A DNA stretch of 64,000 nucleotides from Ypsolopha sequella (lineage: Eukaryota; Arthropoda; Insecta; Lepidoptera; Ypsolophidae). The notes under the pieces are model-generated. The model had not been told where the DNA came from. It saw only the letters and a list, made by a program, of their open reading frames with translations, and did not search any database. The stretch covers positions 36,948,310 to 37,012,309 of the forward strand of contig OW203983.1 in NCBI GenBank assembly GCA_934047225.1, in the 5' to 3' direction. Positions within the stretch are counted from its first letter, which is position 1. Each line of letters opens with the position of its first letter. Made by a program: the position numbers and the translations under genes. This document shows, piece after piece, positions 46,400 to 58,832 of the stretch.

Positions 46400-46774
46400 T
46401 ATCCCCGTATTTGTGGAGGGTTCCTAAAAAAACTAACAAAGAAAACACAACTCGTGAAATAACTCCCTCTATTTTCGGAGGTGTAAACATCCATAACAAG
46501 ATAGAAAGAAGGTGCGTACTTACGAATTACCAAGCTACACACGTCATACCCATACATAACCTACGACAACACGGTGCCTTAGTCGTCTGTCGAGTGTGTG
46601 AGGGTGTGTGTGTGCGTGCATTTCGTAAGTTCATTCACCTTGTCAGTTGGGGAGCCCGGGATATAGAGAGCGACAGAGAGGTTATTGAGTCGTAAATTGA
46701 TGCACATACTCAAGTAGCGTTCATACCACCGTATCCACGTAGATAAGGCCAGGTGCTTGCTACGGCGTAGCTAA
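46400..46774 (+). promoter_or_regulatory. Candidate promoter/5' UTR ahead of 46775
   Basis: Composition is less AT-rich, and a ttgtcagttgg near 46640 fits the insect initiator TCAGT. It precedes an ATG with immediate upstream stop and a canonical donor. No TATA box was seen. Confidence 0.25.
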
Positions 46775-46789
46775 ATGTCGGCAGCGAAA
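46775..46789 (+). CDS. Candidate first coding exon (MSAAK)
   Basis: TAA directly precedes the ATG in frame. Five codons are followed by AAA|gtaagt, a perfect donor. If real, the gene continues on the + strand with a long first intron, possibly beyond the window; no second exon was recognised. Confidence 0.3.
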
Positions 46790-47468
46790 GTAAGTAGGCA
46801 AACACAACTTTTAGATAAATCCAAGTTTTCAACGCAAATGAAATATCATAAATAAAATATCAGTTGCAATCTTCCTTAGTACCTTGTTTCTCTCTAGGGT
46901 TTATATTTATTCGGTTTTCCCAAAAAATTAAACCATATACGTTTTATATATTTGTTATCATTTGAAGAAAAATTTGCCACCTATTTTTGCGCCCATTAGT
47001 TTCAATGGTAAATGGTCAATGGTAATATAATAAGTGTGAAAATCCTTTTTAAACACCCATATTACGACAAATCATGCAAAAATTTCTTAGTAGTTCTAAA
47101 TGCTACCCCATTCCATCCATGTTCAACCGATATTTAACGAACCCGCGGAGTTGCATTTTTGCGCGGCGTACGCACTTAAAACTGCACCGTGTGACACACA
47201 TATGCATTATTGTGTTTGTGTGTGTGCTGTGTATGAAGCTTTAACATCATTAAGCTCAGTACTTACAGTGTCATTGGTAAGGTGAAGGTTTTGTGGAGAT
47301 ATAAGATTGTGGTTTAATATTCAGATTTGTATAAAACTGCTAAAATAATTATTGAGATTTAGGTATGATGTAATAATATGACGATAGTTTATATTAATAA
47401 CTCAATATGATAGCATTGAAATAATTTAAGTCATATTTGGTAGGGACAATCCTGCTAAGAATATAAAA
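46790..47468. other. Stretch after the candidate first exon
   Basis: A 61-codon frame at 47100-47285 includes a gtgtgtgt run and no domain. Nothing else was recognised. Confidence 0.3.
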
Positions 47469-47736
47469 ATACAAGGTGACTTTTTGATCATCGTCCAAAT
47501 TCATACTGGTGGCTTGGTAACTGATCAGTATCATGCATCAATAACAATTTTGGTGAAATTCGTAAAATGAAATTTCGACTCCCCATAGTGATTCACTCGG
47601 GACTGGAACTGAATTTATATGGGAAGCCGAAATTTCATTATACGAATTTCACAAAAATTCTTACTGATCCAAGATACTGATCACTTATCAAGCCTCCAGT
47701 ATGAATTTGGACGATGATCAAAAAGTCACCTTGTAT
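47469..47736. mobile_element. AAGGTGACTTTTTGATCAT MITE
   Basis: The ends acaaggtgactttttgatca and its complement pair over about 40 bp. Inner parts (gtgaaattcgtaaaatgaa / ttcattatacgaatttcac) continue the hairpin. TA-flanked and non-coding. Confidence 0.8.
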
Positions 47737-48186
47737 ATGTTAGTAGTGGTTGTGAATGTTATAATAAGGCTTTTTTTCATAACAGAAAACTTATTATCTA
47801 TTTCTTCTGTTAATTTTACTGAGAAATTTGGGACGATTATTATAAATAAAAATACCCCTGATATTTAAACTGAAATAATTTACTAGAATTGTTTTTACAC
47901 AGTAATTGCTATTTTATACATACTCGTATTAAGGTGTACGTGGTGCACTTGATGGACTAGTCTTAGTGTGCCCTACACGACTACACCTAATAATCAGTTG
48001 TTCCCGTGTCGCGTCGGCGTATCCGTCTGTCTGTCTGTACAGGATGCGTGATGTACACTTTGATTGTACGCAGCTCGGGTTTTTGGTGCTTTTCGGAGTT
48101 TTTACGGCTTCCTTAGGAACTTTACCCGATACATACTTTTAGGGTTCTGTTAAGAAACGCAAAAAAGCTAAGTATATTAATACAAA
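47737..48186. other. Intergenic stretch, nothing firm
   Basis: tatccgtctgtctgtctgta at 48020 and ttttagggttctgttaag at 48138 suggest small GTGCGAGTC-family pieces. Confidence 0.35.
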
Positions 48187-48460
48187 ATTATTATTACATA
48201 CGGCTTGAATACTCACGTGTGATTGTTGTTGACTCTATGCCAACCGTTTCACCGATACAATTTCGGCATTATCAAGGCGAATGTCGTTCTTAGGACGATG
48301 ACGCGGCCGTGTGCCCGTTTGACAACGACGGTGAACGCCGCGTCGTCGCCCTGAGAACGGCACTCGCCTTGGTAATGCCGAAATTGTATCGGTGGAACGG
48401 TTGGCATATAGTCAACAACAATCACACGTGAGTGTTCAAGCCGCATGTAATAATAATTTA
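48187..48460. mobile_element. 274-bp palindromic element
   Basis: Two arms of about 130 bp (ttattattacatacggcttg... and its complement near 48440-48457) meet at the GC-rich centre gccgtgtgcccg. Pairing is nearly complete, with few mismatches. A remnant lies at 29550-29615. No coding capacity is seen. Confidence 0.8.
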
Positions 48461-48579
48461 GTATGTCAGCTCACGCAGGTTTTAATAATATTATATTAAT
48501 ACAATTTTCGTATTGTATTGTATACAATGAATAAGGTGGTATTTTAGTGCTATAATATAATTCTATAGATACTGTATAC

Positions 48580-48852
48580 ATATGAGGTGACTTTGATTGA
48601 TATAGCCAAATACATACTGGAGACTTTGTAAGTGATCAGTAACAAGGTTCAATGACCCTTTCTGTAAATAAAATGTTGGCTTTCTATACTAATTAACACT
48701 GGGTTGTTCTTGAACAAGTAAAAGCACAGAAAATATTTTTACTGTTTCATTCGACATAAAGGGTCATTGAACCTCGGTCCTGCCTGACAACTCCTGAAAA
48801 CTTACCGAGTCTGCAGTATGAATTTAGCTATATGAATCAAAGTCACCTTATA
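48580..48852. mobile_element. GAGGTGACTTTGATT MITE
   Basis: The ends atgaggtgactttgattgat and atcaaagtcacctta pair, as do aaggttcaatgaccctttct and aagggtcattgaacctcg. It is related in ends (GGTGACTTT) to 47469-47736. Confidence 0.8.
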
Positions 48853-49603
48853 TACTTATATATCACTGAAAATTAAAGGTTATCATTTATCATTGTATTG
48901 TCTATCTATCGGTGGTCGATAAGAAAATTAAGGCGATACGTAAAAGTTTGAGCGTCCCTGTTACTCCATATGCGAAAAAACCCTCAGTGTGAGTGAAAAG
49001 TAGCAAAAAGTCGGTTTTTTATTAATATAAAATGTACTAAGCTATTTTGTCAAAAATATTTTCAAGAAGACTTTACAAATACATAATATCCACATTTTGA
49101 ATGCAACCTCACAATGAAATTAGTTAGGATTTCAGAATTACAGGAAAAAATATAACAATTTAGAGGTCTTTTCGAAATTGAATTCTATCGAGAAAATTTC
49201 ATCCAATCGCGTTTTCCTTCAGTGAGAATCTTAATCAAATACCCAATAAACATTTACCTAAAAATGAAATACGTAGATGACGTTATAGTGGAGTAAATGG
49301 ATTCGATAAAACCCCATTTTTTTGGTATCGCCTTAATGTAAAAGGAACTTTATGAAAAAAAAATTATGTACTCAGCAAGTAAGTGTTTTGGACACCTGTC
49401 TGTAAGCTTCTGTAAGTTCCTGAATAAATTACTCTATATTATGTAGTGTTATAAATAGTGACAATTCATAGAGAAAAATTGTTTGAGTTGTGAGAAAAAC
49501 CTAGAAATCGTAACGGAGGTTGTAGTGGAATTACTAACTATTACACAATAAATATCAGCACGCAGACTATCAATACAAATGATTACCTAAATGAAAAGTT
49601 GTC
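48853..49603. other. Intergenic stretch, nothing recognised
   Basis: No frame or repeat was identified. Confidence 0.3.
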
Positions 49604-50047
49604 ATAAAATCACACCAAAAACATTTCGTGTAAACTAAAGGAGGTTTCCAAGACTCATAAGCTCATAACGCTTTCACTCTTAAAAAGTCATCAGATCTTA
49701 AAAAGTTATCACTCTTAAAAAGTTAACAGAACTCTACCTATACAAACCCTACATCTTGGTCAAGAAGTATGGCTTGGCCGTTTCGCGGCCGTCGCACAGA
49801 CACTCCTATTATGGTAAGAAATTAAGTCACTGGTCTTTAATGTTGTGTCATGCAACAGTTGCATGAAACGGCCAAGTCATGCTTTTTTAACAAGATGTAG
49901 GGTTTCTAGAGTTAGGGCTTGTAGATTTAGGCCTATAGAGTTAGAGGCTTGGCTCTACACGAGATCTGATAACTTAACAGTGAAAGCATAATGAGCTTAT
50001 GAGTCTTGGCAACCTACTTTACATGAAATATTTTTGGTGGGATTTTT
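49604..50047. mobile_element. 444-bp foldback element
   Basis: caccaaaaacatttcgtgta at the left pairs with acatgaaatatttttggtg at the right. agactcataagctcat / atgagcttatgagtct and caaaccctacatcttg / caagatgtagggttt continue the stem. The left arm has tcttaaaaagt repeated three times. Confidence 0.75.
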
Positions 50048-51854
50048 GCACTTGCCTTTATGAGGGTTTCGAGCAAGGATTGAATAACCAGTAATTTACG
50101 ATATCATCAGTCACCGAAATGACGTCATACTTAAAAATTATGTCCACAATAAATTAACTGCTTATAACGCAACTTATAACCGGTCGTAAATTTGTGTTTT
50201 CTTATACCGAAAATTTACGGCTAAAACCGCTTTAACCGATTTAAAATTTGTATTTTCTTTCAAATACCGCCCGCGTGACACGCAGCGTACTCTCGTCACA
50301 CCTCCTCGCTTCTCCATCTAACACTCACCATGTGCTGAATCTTCTTTATACCACAACAGGAAAACGGTGAAATAATTATACAAAATTCAAAAAGGTTCCA
50401 TAAGGCTACCGGTTTTAATTTCGGTTAATTTCAATAATTTTATGGGTTATCGGTACCGCTTTCAACCCCTAGTTTGGAGGATGAAAGTTACAGATTTTTT
50501 ATTTGTTTGTGTACAAAGCCTCATCTTTTGGAATAGAAAATTTTATATTATACAGACCCAGACCCCTCCTTTATGAAGGGTTAAAGGTGAAAGTTACAGA
50601 TTTTTAAATTTTTGTTTGATTTTGTGCTAATACTAGCCTGCATACCAAATTTCAACTTTCTAGGACTTTTAGAAGTTTGGAATATAATTCGTTATATAAT
50701 AAAGAACCGTACCCCAAAGTATAAAAGCTAGACAAATGAAACTTAGTGTATTTTTGCTAACTGCATTTTATCCTGAAAATTTGAGCTCTCTACTATTATT
50801 CAGGCTGAAGAAAAGTTTCATAGTGCCCTGCTTCCTTTGGCTCGTCTTGGCGGGGGCACTGCCGTGCCCACAGATGTGTAGGCATTATAGTCCCAAGGAG
50901 ATGAAACTTTACAGGTGAATACGACGACGCGACGTCTATCGATATACGATGCTTCTTCTATCAAAGGAGAAAACGATGGCCTGTTTTCTAAGCCGACTTA
51001 AATAAAACCTTTGTAGTTTATTATGTAGAAGACACCTACGTGCATTGCAGGCACCTAAAAACTTAAATTGTGTAGAAGGGATCGTGGTACTCATCAAGCA
51101 GTAATAGATTCAGTTGTATTTTATCCAAAAACTTAAGAGGTGTAAGAGGCTTTGGCATCAGAACTACCACCCCTCGAGGAAAAAGCACTCTGCGATCATA
51201 AAAAACAAATTTCCTTCCTGGTCATTGCCCCCTAATCAACCCAGTTCTAGCCCTCCTAGATACGGAACAAAAATGGCGCGCTTATTAACGTTTTTGTTCC
51301 GAACCGCGGTGCTGGCACAAAGGGCTTACCTCGTGCTTGGGCTAGGACGACCAATGGTAGGCTCTCCCCACTTTGGAATAGATAGGGGATGACGCTGGCT
51401 CGATCAAGCGGAAAGCGCTTCATAGACAAATCGGTCTAGCGGTTTACGCTGCTTCCGCTTTACGGTCCCGGTAACATTAATTTCGAGGGGAAAATGAAAC
51501 ACACGTAAAGGTATTTATTTTTGTTTGCATTATTAAATAATGTTTTGTGTTAAAAATATTTTATTCCGGAAAAGCTCTGCGAAAATTTTACAAGTAATTT
51601 TATTTTCATCCTTTGTATTGGTAAATATTTTGTTTATGCATGACTGCTCAAACGCTTCAGAATTTCGAGCAAGAGTACCTACATCTATATGTCGCAGGCA
51701 AATAATTAAATTCATCATTTTACAAACGGCGCAGCGCGTCAGTTTCTATACGCTCTTTTTTCGCTATTTGACGAATCTTCGTCATACAGTAGAATTCGGC
51801 ATTTTATAATTTGCCACGGCATATATTAATTTTGTTAGAACTATTGAGTTAGAA
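50048..51854. other. Intergenic stretch, no gene recognised
   Basis: Frames at 50736-50918 and 51114-51392 were inspected and contain no recognisable domain. Reiterated phrases (gaaagttacagatttttta-type at 50480-50610) hint at an internal duplication. Confidence 0.35.
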
Positions 51855-51950
51855 CTATCTCCGCTCCGCTTCGCTCGGCTCCCTACATGTAAACTTAACA
51901 CGTTCCTCCATGCTCCGCTGATTGTCGCACATTTTTCACTTTTTAGTGAA
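51855..51950. repeat. CTCCGCTTCGCTCGGCTCC repeat, copy 4
   Basis: ctccgctccgcttcgctcgg then ctccgctgattgtcgcac with atttttcactttttag. It is collinear with 45885-46005. Confidence 0.55.
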
Positions 51951-52004
51951 AGTCTTTCGATTTGGCGTGTTGAAAATGAACGGCCATGTTTTGCACACTA
52001 CAAA

Positions 52005-52080
52005 CCTACGAACTTGAAATTTGGCAAGTAGGTTCCTTATGCCACACAGGCACTCACCAAGACATTGTGAAATTCAAATT
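52005..52080. repeat. 'GAACTTGAAATTTGG' repeat, copy 3
   Basis: acgaacttgaaatttggcaa, gtaggttccttatgcca. A short fragment of the family. Confidence 0.5.
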
Positions 52081-54621
52081 ATAAAGGTATGATACAGAGT
52101 GTTGACATGTATATTGTATATCCGCCAAAAAAGCTTTGTCGCACTGTATTTGGTTGTTACAAGCAACCCTTATCTATAAAGCGCTGGCAGCTAGTTCACC
52201 CACCGCTCCCCTATTTCTATTCCCCTTGCCTATTGCACTAGGTTTGTTTAGACGCATTATTGCAGTTTGATGAATCGCCAACTTGGCCAGCGTTCATAAT
52301 ATGCTTTTTATGTGTGAGGACGTTCAACTCGAGATATTAGCTAGTTGCTTTTTTTTGAATTACGCAATGGCTTGTGATAGAGAGCTGATGGGGTGTGGGC
52401 AACGTTAAATATCGTTGGGTGTAGAGATTCAATTGATTCATTATAAAATATGAGCATAACTCTATTGCCGTTATAGATAATTATAAAGTGTACTTTAATT
52501 TCTTTTCGTAAAATAACATTTCAATAGATAAATTATTAATTACAAAAGTTCATTTCAATTTGGACACTAGTTAGTTAACACTGCGCGCTCGAGGAACAAG
52601 TATGAGACTTAAGTCAGTTGAAAGTTATAATCTAAATAATACAAAAGTAATAATCCCTTAACATAGGGCTATATTACTACAGTCATTTGTTTTAAAGTCA
52701 AAACTTTAAGAAGCCAAGCATAAACTTTGATTCCCACTATGTGACGTCAACGAATACTTACGCATTTTATCGGGTTTCGGCCACCCACTTCATCCATACA
52801 CTTCTGACAGACTTCTGACAAACAAACGCGCAAATGAACAATCTTCCATAAGTATCACAACCGTTTCTGTACGATTACCTAAACAAAAGTTCAAAGTCCC
52901 GGGAGAAAAAACACATGGTTAATTTTAACAATTTTATTTTAAATTTGACAACCCTAGTGAATTGTCAAACAGAAATAAAAACCTAGTCAGACAAAAAAAA
53001 GTGAACCGCATCGTCTCCCACGGTCCCGAACAAATCTGATAGTTTAATAACTGGCCAGCAGTGGACATGTTGGTCCGGCGAGGTGGATGAACTTACCAGA
53101 AAAAGAGAGCTACATCCCGCCACCTGCCGCTGCAAAAACTTTAACTTGAAACCTAGAACTAGTTGCTGTAGGCTGTCCATGGATTAGGAGGTTCTAGGTT
53201 AGATTAAATATATTGGGCAATCTAGTAATACATTTCTCAGTGACTCCTAATAGTTTTGGAAAAGTAGGAAAAACAAAAAAAATTACTGCATCTGGTCTCA
53301 TTCCAAAAAAGGGAACAACATGCACATTAGCTGTCAGCAATGGGAACCCCGTAGAATAATAACCACGAATATTCGGTAAGAATAACAGCAATAAAAATTT
53401 TGAAATATTTTGGCCATCCAAAAAGAAGACATCAATTTCGATTTTACAATTCCCATGGCTTAATTTCTAAAAGATTTATTTTTTAATTTTTTTCAGAGAA
53501 TTTACGTCATTTTAGGACATGGTTTTCATTATTTTGGTATATAAATTAACCATTATCTTTTTATGTTTTTTTTAAAGAATTGTCAGAAATTATGTCACTT
53601 GAGAATTTTAGAAATTATACTGATTGTGCAGTGCGATTGCTTATATAAAAAGTGGTCCGTCTCTGTCTGTCTACTCAGCTGCAATCCAGCTGTCAAATCA
53701 GTCGGAAGCAAATTATTATAAATTTATCTTGATAGCAAAGGACACATTTCTAAGCAGCCATTTCTCGAGTGACGTCACACGAAGGAAGTTGCAACTTTTT
53801 AGTAAAAATATTCATCATCATGAGGTTTATTAGACCACAAGTTCTAAAATCTCAAAAATCAAGACTATGCTTTATTTACAAGTTCGATAATATTTTTAGT
53901 TATAATTGCAAAGATTTGTAGTCATAATTCTTAGTAGTTATAACACCAGCACTAGCAACCCGTCAAGTTGTCCCATTTCAGTGTAGCCGTATGGTGACAC
54001 TTCTAGGACGAGATTCAGCCAGACTCGATGACCGACGAGCGCCTAAGTTTTAATGCTAGCCAATCTGTTAGACGCCATTTTTCTTTTTTAATCTTGCGTG
54101 TAGATGTAATATTTACCTGCGGTTTTAGTTTACATTATAATTACTACCTGCCAACCTTGTACTTTTTTTCATCTCTTAAAATTATATGAAAAGTAGTAAA
54201 AATATATCTACTTAATACTTGTGAAATTGACTTTTTCATTATTATTATTTCAAACCTGGATTTTATTAACATGGTTTTTCGAGAACCTTAAATCTAATAA
54301 AACGAGCTATTTTCATTTTCAGTTCGCATTTCTCTTAAACAATTAGAAGCTTATTTCATATTGCCATAGGTTTATCACCAATGCAAATAAGAACCACGGT
54401 TGCAGCTTCTTTTATAGAATTTTGAGTATGTGTTGGATTGCGTGCAGTAAATTGTTGAACGCAATCCTGTCAAGTAACCATTTTATTTACTTTAAATTAG
54501 TATAATATGTTACGGCTAATGCTAGAAAAATAGGTGGATCTAGGTTTAACCGGTAAACCTTGGTATACTCACAGCTACCTCGGTTTACCCAGCGTTTGTT
54601 AGGTACCAATATGTTGAATGG
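52081..54621. other. Intergenic stretch, no gene recognised
   Basis: - strand frames at 52983-53180 and 53194-53421 and a + strand frame at 53624-53833 have no recognisable motif. No repeat family was matched with confidence. Confidence 0.35.
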
Positions 54622-54730
54622 GCCGCCTCGCTCCGCTTCGCTTCTCTCGTCTTCTGAATGTACTTTTCATAGCAACCTAACAAGTTTCTTAGTCACACTT
54701 TGCTTCACTCGTCATCGCACCTTTTTTATA
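54622..54730. repeat. CTCCGCTTCGCTCGGCTCC repeat, copy 5
   Basis: gcctcgctccgcttcgcttc then ttgcttcactcgtcatcgca with ccttttttatat. It is diverged but collinear. Confidence 0.5.
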
Positions 54731-54964
54731 TATGTATATTGTTATAGTTTTATATGGACAAATATTTTGGATATTTTGGTGTGAAATAAATAATTTGATT
54801 GATTGATAAATTTTATTCCCTTATTATATTTATCTAACATTAACCAACGAGCGTTGCGTTGCGTAATCTTTTATTTGTTAACACTTATAGTGTATGCAGT
54901 AAAGGTGCGAAGAAAATATCAGATTAATTGATTCTCCAAATACGGATTTTGAGATCCTAAACTA

Positions 54965-55300
54965 TTCAAAATTCAAAATTCAAAATTCAAAAAGTTTATT
55001 TTGCAAAGTAGGTATATATAATACACGTTTCACAAGTCAAATTTTTATCACTTTCCTTAAACAAATGTATTTATTTATTTTATTTATAAACAAAAATCCA
55101 CAGCAAGTACATTCAGATTAGTTAAACATGATATCATCTTATTGTGCCAATAACGGATTTCATTATGCTAAACTAAACATAGTTATTAAAAATTGGAACA
55201 TAACAATTATAATATGATTAAATTATATATTTTAAAGAATTGATTGATCTTAAAGTTGTTTATTCCAATTAATGTGTTCTTCTTTTAAGTAACTTGATTA
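54965..55300 (-). mobile_element. LINE 3' UTR-like repeat, - strand, copy 2
   Basis: The first 85 bp match 40765-40835 (aaaagtttattttgcaaagt...). The following part (aaacaaaaatcca, ccaataacggatttcattatgc) matches 41870-42010. Confidence 0.5.
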
Positions 55301-56539
55301 TAAAATTAAAAATTAAAATTTTGATTAATTAATACATTTTTTCTCCAGACTAAAACCCCAATATCCTGACATTATGAAATTTTCTCCAGATATTTTGGTT
55401 CCCCGATCTGGCAACCATTGAGCCTAAGGCCGAGCCACCTTTACGAACGAAATAAAATATATTTTTGATAAATGATTTGATTCCCTCGAAACTAATTATT
55501 GTTCTCTGAATAAATTGATCTTCTGCTAATAAAGTGTCAGCAAACTTCTCAGAGTCTACTTGAACAATCCCGCGTTTGTAAGTCTTTCTGTATGTATGTA
55601 TGAATGGTTGTCCGACGATAACTCGAGTAGGTATCGTTGATCGGAATTTCATAAAAGGTAGGCGACTAAATGAGACAAAAAGATTTTTTAAGTTCGAACA
55701 TGAGCCAAATCGGTCAACGGGCTGCCGAGATATGGGGTTTTAAGAGGGGATCCGCGAGTTCACAGTTCGGGGCGAACTAACTAGTAATAAATTAAAATTC
55801 ATAATTTCATTAAATTCATAACTTGAAACTTGCCGCAGACTTTAACTACGGTACCCAGCAACAAAACTTGCTCATGAATAGTATAAAATAAAACAAAGCA
55901 AAAGCGAACCGAATCCGGTTTCAAATTAGAATCTCGAAACACATTGGTGCATTTGCGTTTGCAACGCGCACTGACAAAAAAGACCATGACCTAACTCAAC
56001 CATCCATGTCTTATCAAACAATAACGTAACACAAAAATAACATACCGTTACATTAAAATTACGCACACATGCATAAATGCACATGTTCAAAAAGGGAACA
56101 AGATCATAAAACAAATGCGCATGCATTTCGATCTGACAAACTTTATTCAGTGCGTTGATGAATAATTTTTGATGAACAGCAAAGAAATCCAATGGACGAA
56201 ATCGAAATGAGTAATACTTATCGAAACAATAAGTCGATTCGTATTCATAAAGGATTGAAGATTCGAACGCTTGTTGTTACTCACACATGTACGAAAAATT
56301 CAAAAAGCGAACATCATGAGAGAATCTGAATTCATCACGCACACGAAAACGGATAGGGTTTTTTAAAGGAGCGAGTGAGACAGAAATATTTTGTTCCTTT
56401 CGTTAGGCCAAAATGCGGCCAATATAAGAATGACGCTTTTGAGGTTGTCGACCTTCAGGGTGGAGTCAGTTCGGCTTTAGTATATATTTTTTTTTGTTTT
56501 GGAGCTTGGATATTTAAGACGCTGTTTTAGCTTGGGTAA
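55301..56539. other. Intergenic stretch, nothing recognised
   Basis: Frames at 55350-55652 and 55926-56192 (-) lack motifs. ccaaatcggtcaacgggctg near 55689 is a phrase common in lepidopteran repeats. Confidence 0.3.
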
Positions 56540-57700
56540 GGTCCAAAAGGTGTTTTGTGCGTTTGTGGATTTAGAAAAAGCTTACGATAGGGTGGTGAGG
56601 GATGACTAGCGGAAAACAATGTCCCTGTATGGAATGAGTAGCCACCTGGTACGGGCCCTGAAATCTCTCTACCAGAATTCCAGTGCTTGCATCAGGGTTA
56701 ACGGAGCATACTCTGATTGGTTTAACATCTCCAGAGGAGTTAGACAAGGATGTGTAGCGTCACCGTGGCTATTTAATCTATTTATGGACAGTTGTTTAAA
56801 TGATTTAAAAGAGCGTGAACATGGACTGAAGTTAGGGGAGTTACTTATCAAATGCCTCTTATACACCGATGACCAAGTTCTCCTTGCTTCATCGACGGAT
56901 GAGCTGCAAGATATGGTAACAATTATGGATGACCCCTTTGAATAGAAAGGAATGATAATAAATCTAGGAAAAACAAAGGTACGAAGCGGTGACTGAATGC
57001 AAGGTCCAAGGAAGACTGAGACAAGGATGTAGAGCAGGTTAACGAGTTTGTCTATCTGGGTTGTCTATTTACGCGCGATGGAAAGTGTGACGGTGAAATT
57101 GAAAGAAGAATTAATGCGTGAAATAAAGTGAACGGAGCCCTGCACTCCTATATGGGTAGCCAAAATGTGATTTCAAATGTGCGATTGGCGGTTCATAATG
57201 GATTGTTGGCTCCTACACTTATGTATGGTAGTGAATGTTGGGTATGGCAAGTTAAAGATCAAAATAGAGTGAATGCAGTGGAAATGCATTTGCTACAGAG
57301 TATGTGTGGTTTAACATTGGATTATAGAGTGAAAAATATCGACATACGGGATCTTTGTGGCCTATTAAAAGATGTAGTGACTAGAATAGAACAAGGAATA
57401 CTTCGGTGGTTTGGACAGTAGAGAGGAGGAATGAAAGTAGAGTGACGAAAGAAATTTATGGTGCGCAAATCGAAGGTCTCTACCAGGCCCTAAAAAGATG
57501 TATGCTACCCAAATTGGCGAGATATTGAAGAAGAGCAATGTCAAAAGTACCCGGAATAGAAGAGCTTGTATGACTAGATTGATGGATGTGGAAGAGGCGA
57601 AAAGGGTGTGTCAGGATCGTAGCAGATGGAAATCTGTAGTCTCTGCCTATCCTTCTGGGAGACAGGCGTGAGTATATATATGTATGTATTGTGTACAATA
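56540..57700 (+). mobile_element. RTE-like reverse transcriptase remnant
   Basis: Across frameshifts and stops it shows CAFVDLEKAYDRV (motif A), GVRQGCVASPWLFNLFMD, LLYTDDQVLLASS (catalytic YADD now YTDD), then NEFVYLGCLF. It continues with INNGLLAPTLMYGSECW-type (VHNGLLAPTLMYGSECWVW) and ends YPSGRQA with TGA near 57671. 5' and endonuclease parts are missing. The 3' tail tatatatgtatgta also occurs at 44405-44445. Confidence 0.8.
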
Positions 57701-57804
57701 CACCTATGTATAATTAATAACAATATACAAATTAAACGAAGCCAAATCATATTAAAATGGGTCTTAAACATATGAGTATTAGACCAGAAAACTCAAGACA
57801 ATGG

Positions 57805-58140
57805 GCTTAAGGAGCAGGTAGTCACCAACGACCTTGAGCCGACCTGTGTCAGTAAATATCGACAGAAACTATACTGAAATAACATTCATATCAGCGCGCA
57901 CCGCATTACGACGCGACGTCGCTGGGTCTCCAGATAGCGCGAAATAAGAGAAAATAATACTTTTCACATGGATGCGATAGAGGGAAAAAAATTCCAGAAG
58001 TGATTTTTCCAAGTAATATTTGGTGCGAGAACCAAATACCATTAGTGGTTTCAAAGAAATAACCAATTTTAGTTAATTTTAGTTTAAAAACAGCTTGACT
58101 TTGAACAATATTTTCATGCTGTTTCTTATACGCGAGAGTA
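57805..58140 (-). repeat. 36310-family repeat, second reverse copy
   Basis: ccaacgaccttgagccgacc, atcagcgcgcaccgc, gctgggtctccagatagcgc and aaataacattcatatcag match 41090-41575 in order. Confidence 0.7.
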
Positions 58141-58666
58141 ATTTTCTAAAATGAGGTTGTTATTGAATGTAGTGTAACTAGCAATATATTTTTGAAAATT
58201 CCTGACGGATCCTATTTTTTCCTGATTTTCTGACAGAGGATCAAAATTCCTGACATGTCAGGAAAATTTCTATGACCTGGGTGGGGATCCAAATATTGTC
58301 TCAAAACGTCTCTTGTAAATATAGTCCGGTGGATGGCGTCCCGCCACCGGTTATTTATTTAGTTTTAATAAGGAAAACATACAGTCTATAAAATAAAACG
58401 TATATAAAGAACACACTAAATAATCACAGACCAAAAAAGTTTTCACAGACTAATAAAACACAATGACACATCACATAATATTAATGTAAAGATTAAATTT
58501 GCATTTAAATTTTTATAGTTTATTTATTTAATTAATCAATTAAAATATTTAATAATTAATATTCAATTTTTATTATATTATTTAATATAATAATTATATA
58601 ATATAGTTCATATTTATGTTATACAGGTTGTACATGTGTACGAATAATATATTATTCGTAGGTAAT
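58141..58666. other. Intergenic AT-rich stretch
   Basis: No gene. A short direct phrase (cctgac(a/g)... 58200-58270) repeats, and a perfect 18-bp palindrome cgaataatatattattcg lies at 58641-58658. Confidence 0.3.
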
Positions 58667-58832
58667 AAAGCCGATTCTGAAGGTTAAAATTTTAGTTTTA
58701 GTGCTGTCAAGACCTAACATTTTCCAAAGTAATTTAGCTTCTATACTTGACCAATAAGGACTATTTTGCAGTGAAGAAAATTTACTTTTGACAGCACTAA
58801 AACTAAAATTAAAGCCTTCAGAATCAGCTTTA
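58667..58832. mobile_element. AAGCCGATTCTGAAGGC MITE, copy 4
   Basis: It is the most intact copy. Ends aaagccgattctgaagg / gccttcagaatcagcttt and arms ttagttttagtgctgtcaa / ttgacagcactaaaac pair; TA lies on both sides. Confidence 0.85.

Noticed and set aside
50736..51392. Two + strand frames with a hydrophobic start (50736) and a basic stretch (51114)
   Set aside because: No homology-like pattern, splice context or repeat support; they are compatible with chance.
52983..53421. Two adjacent - strand frames
   Set aside because: No motif was recognised and the composition looks non-coding.
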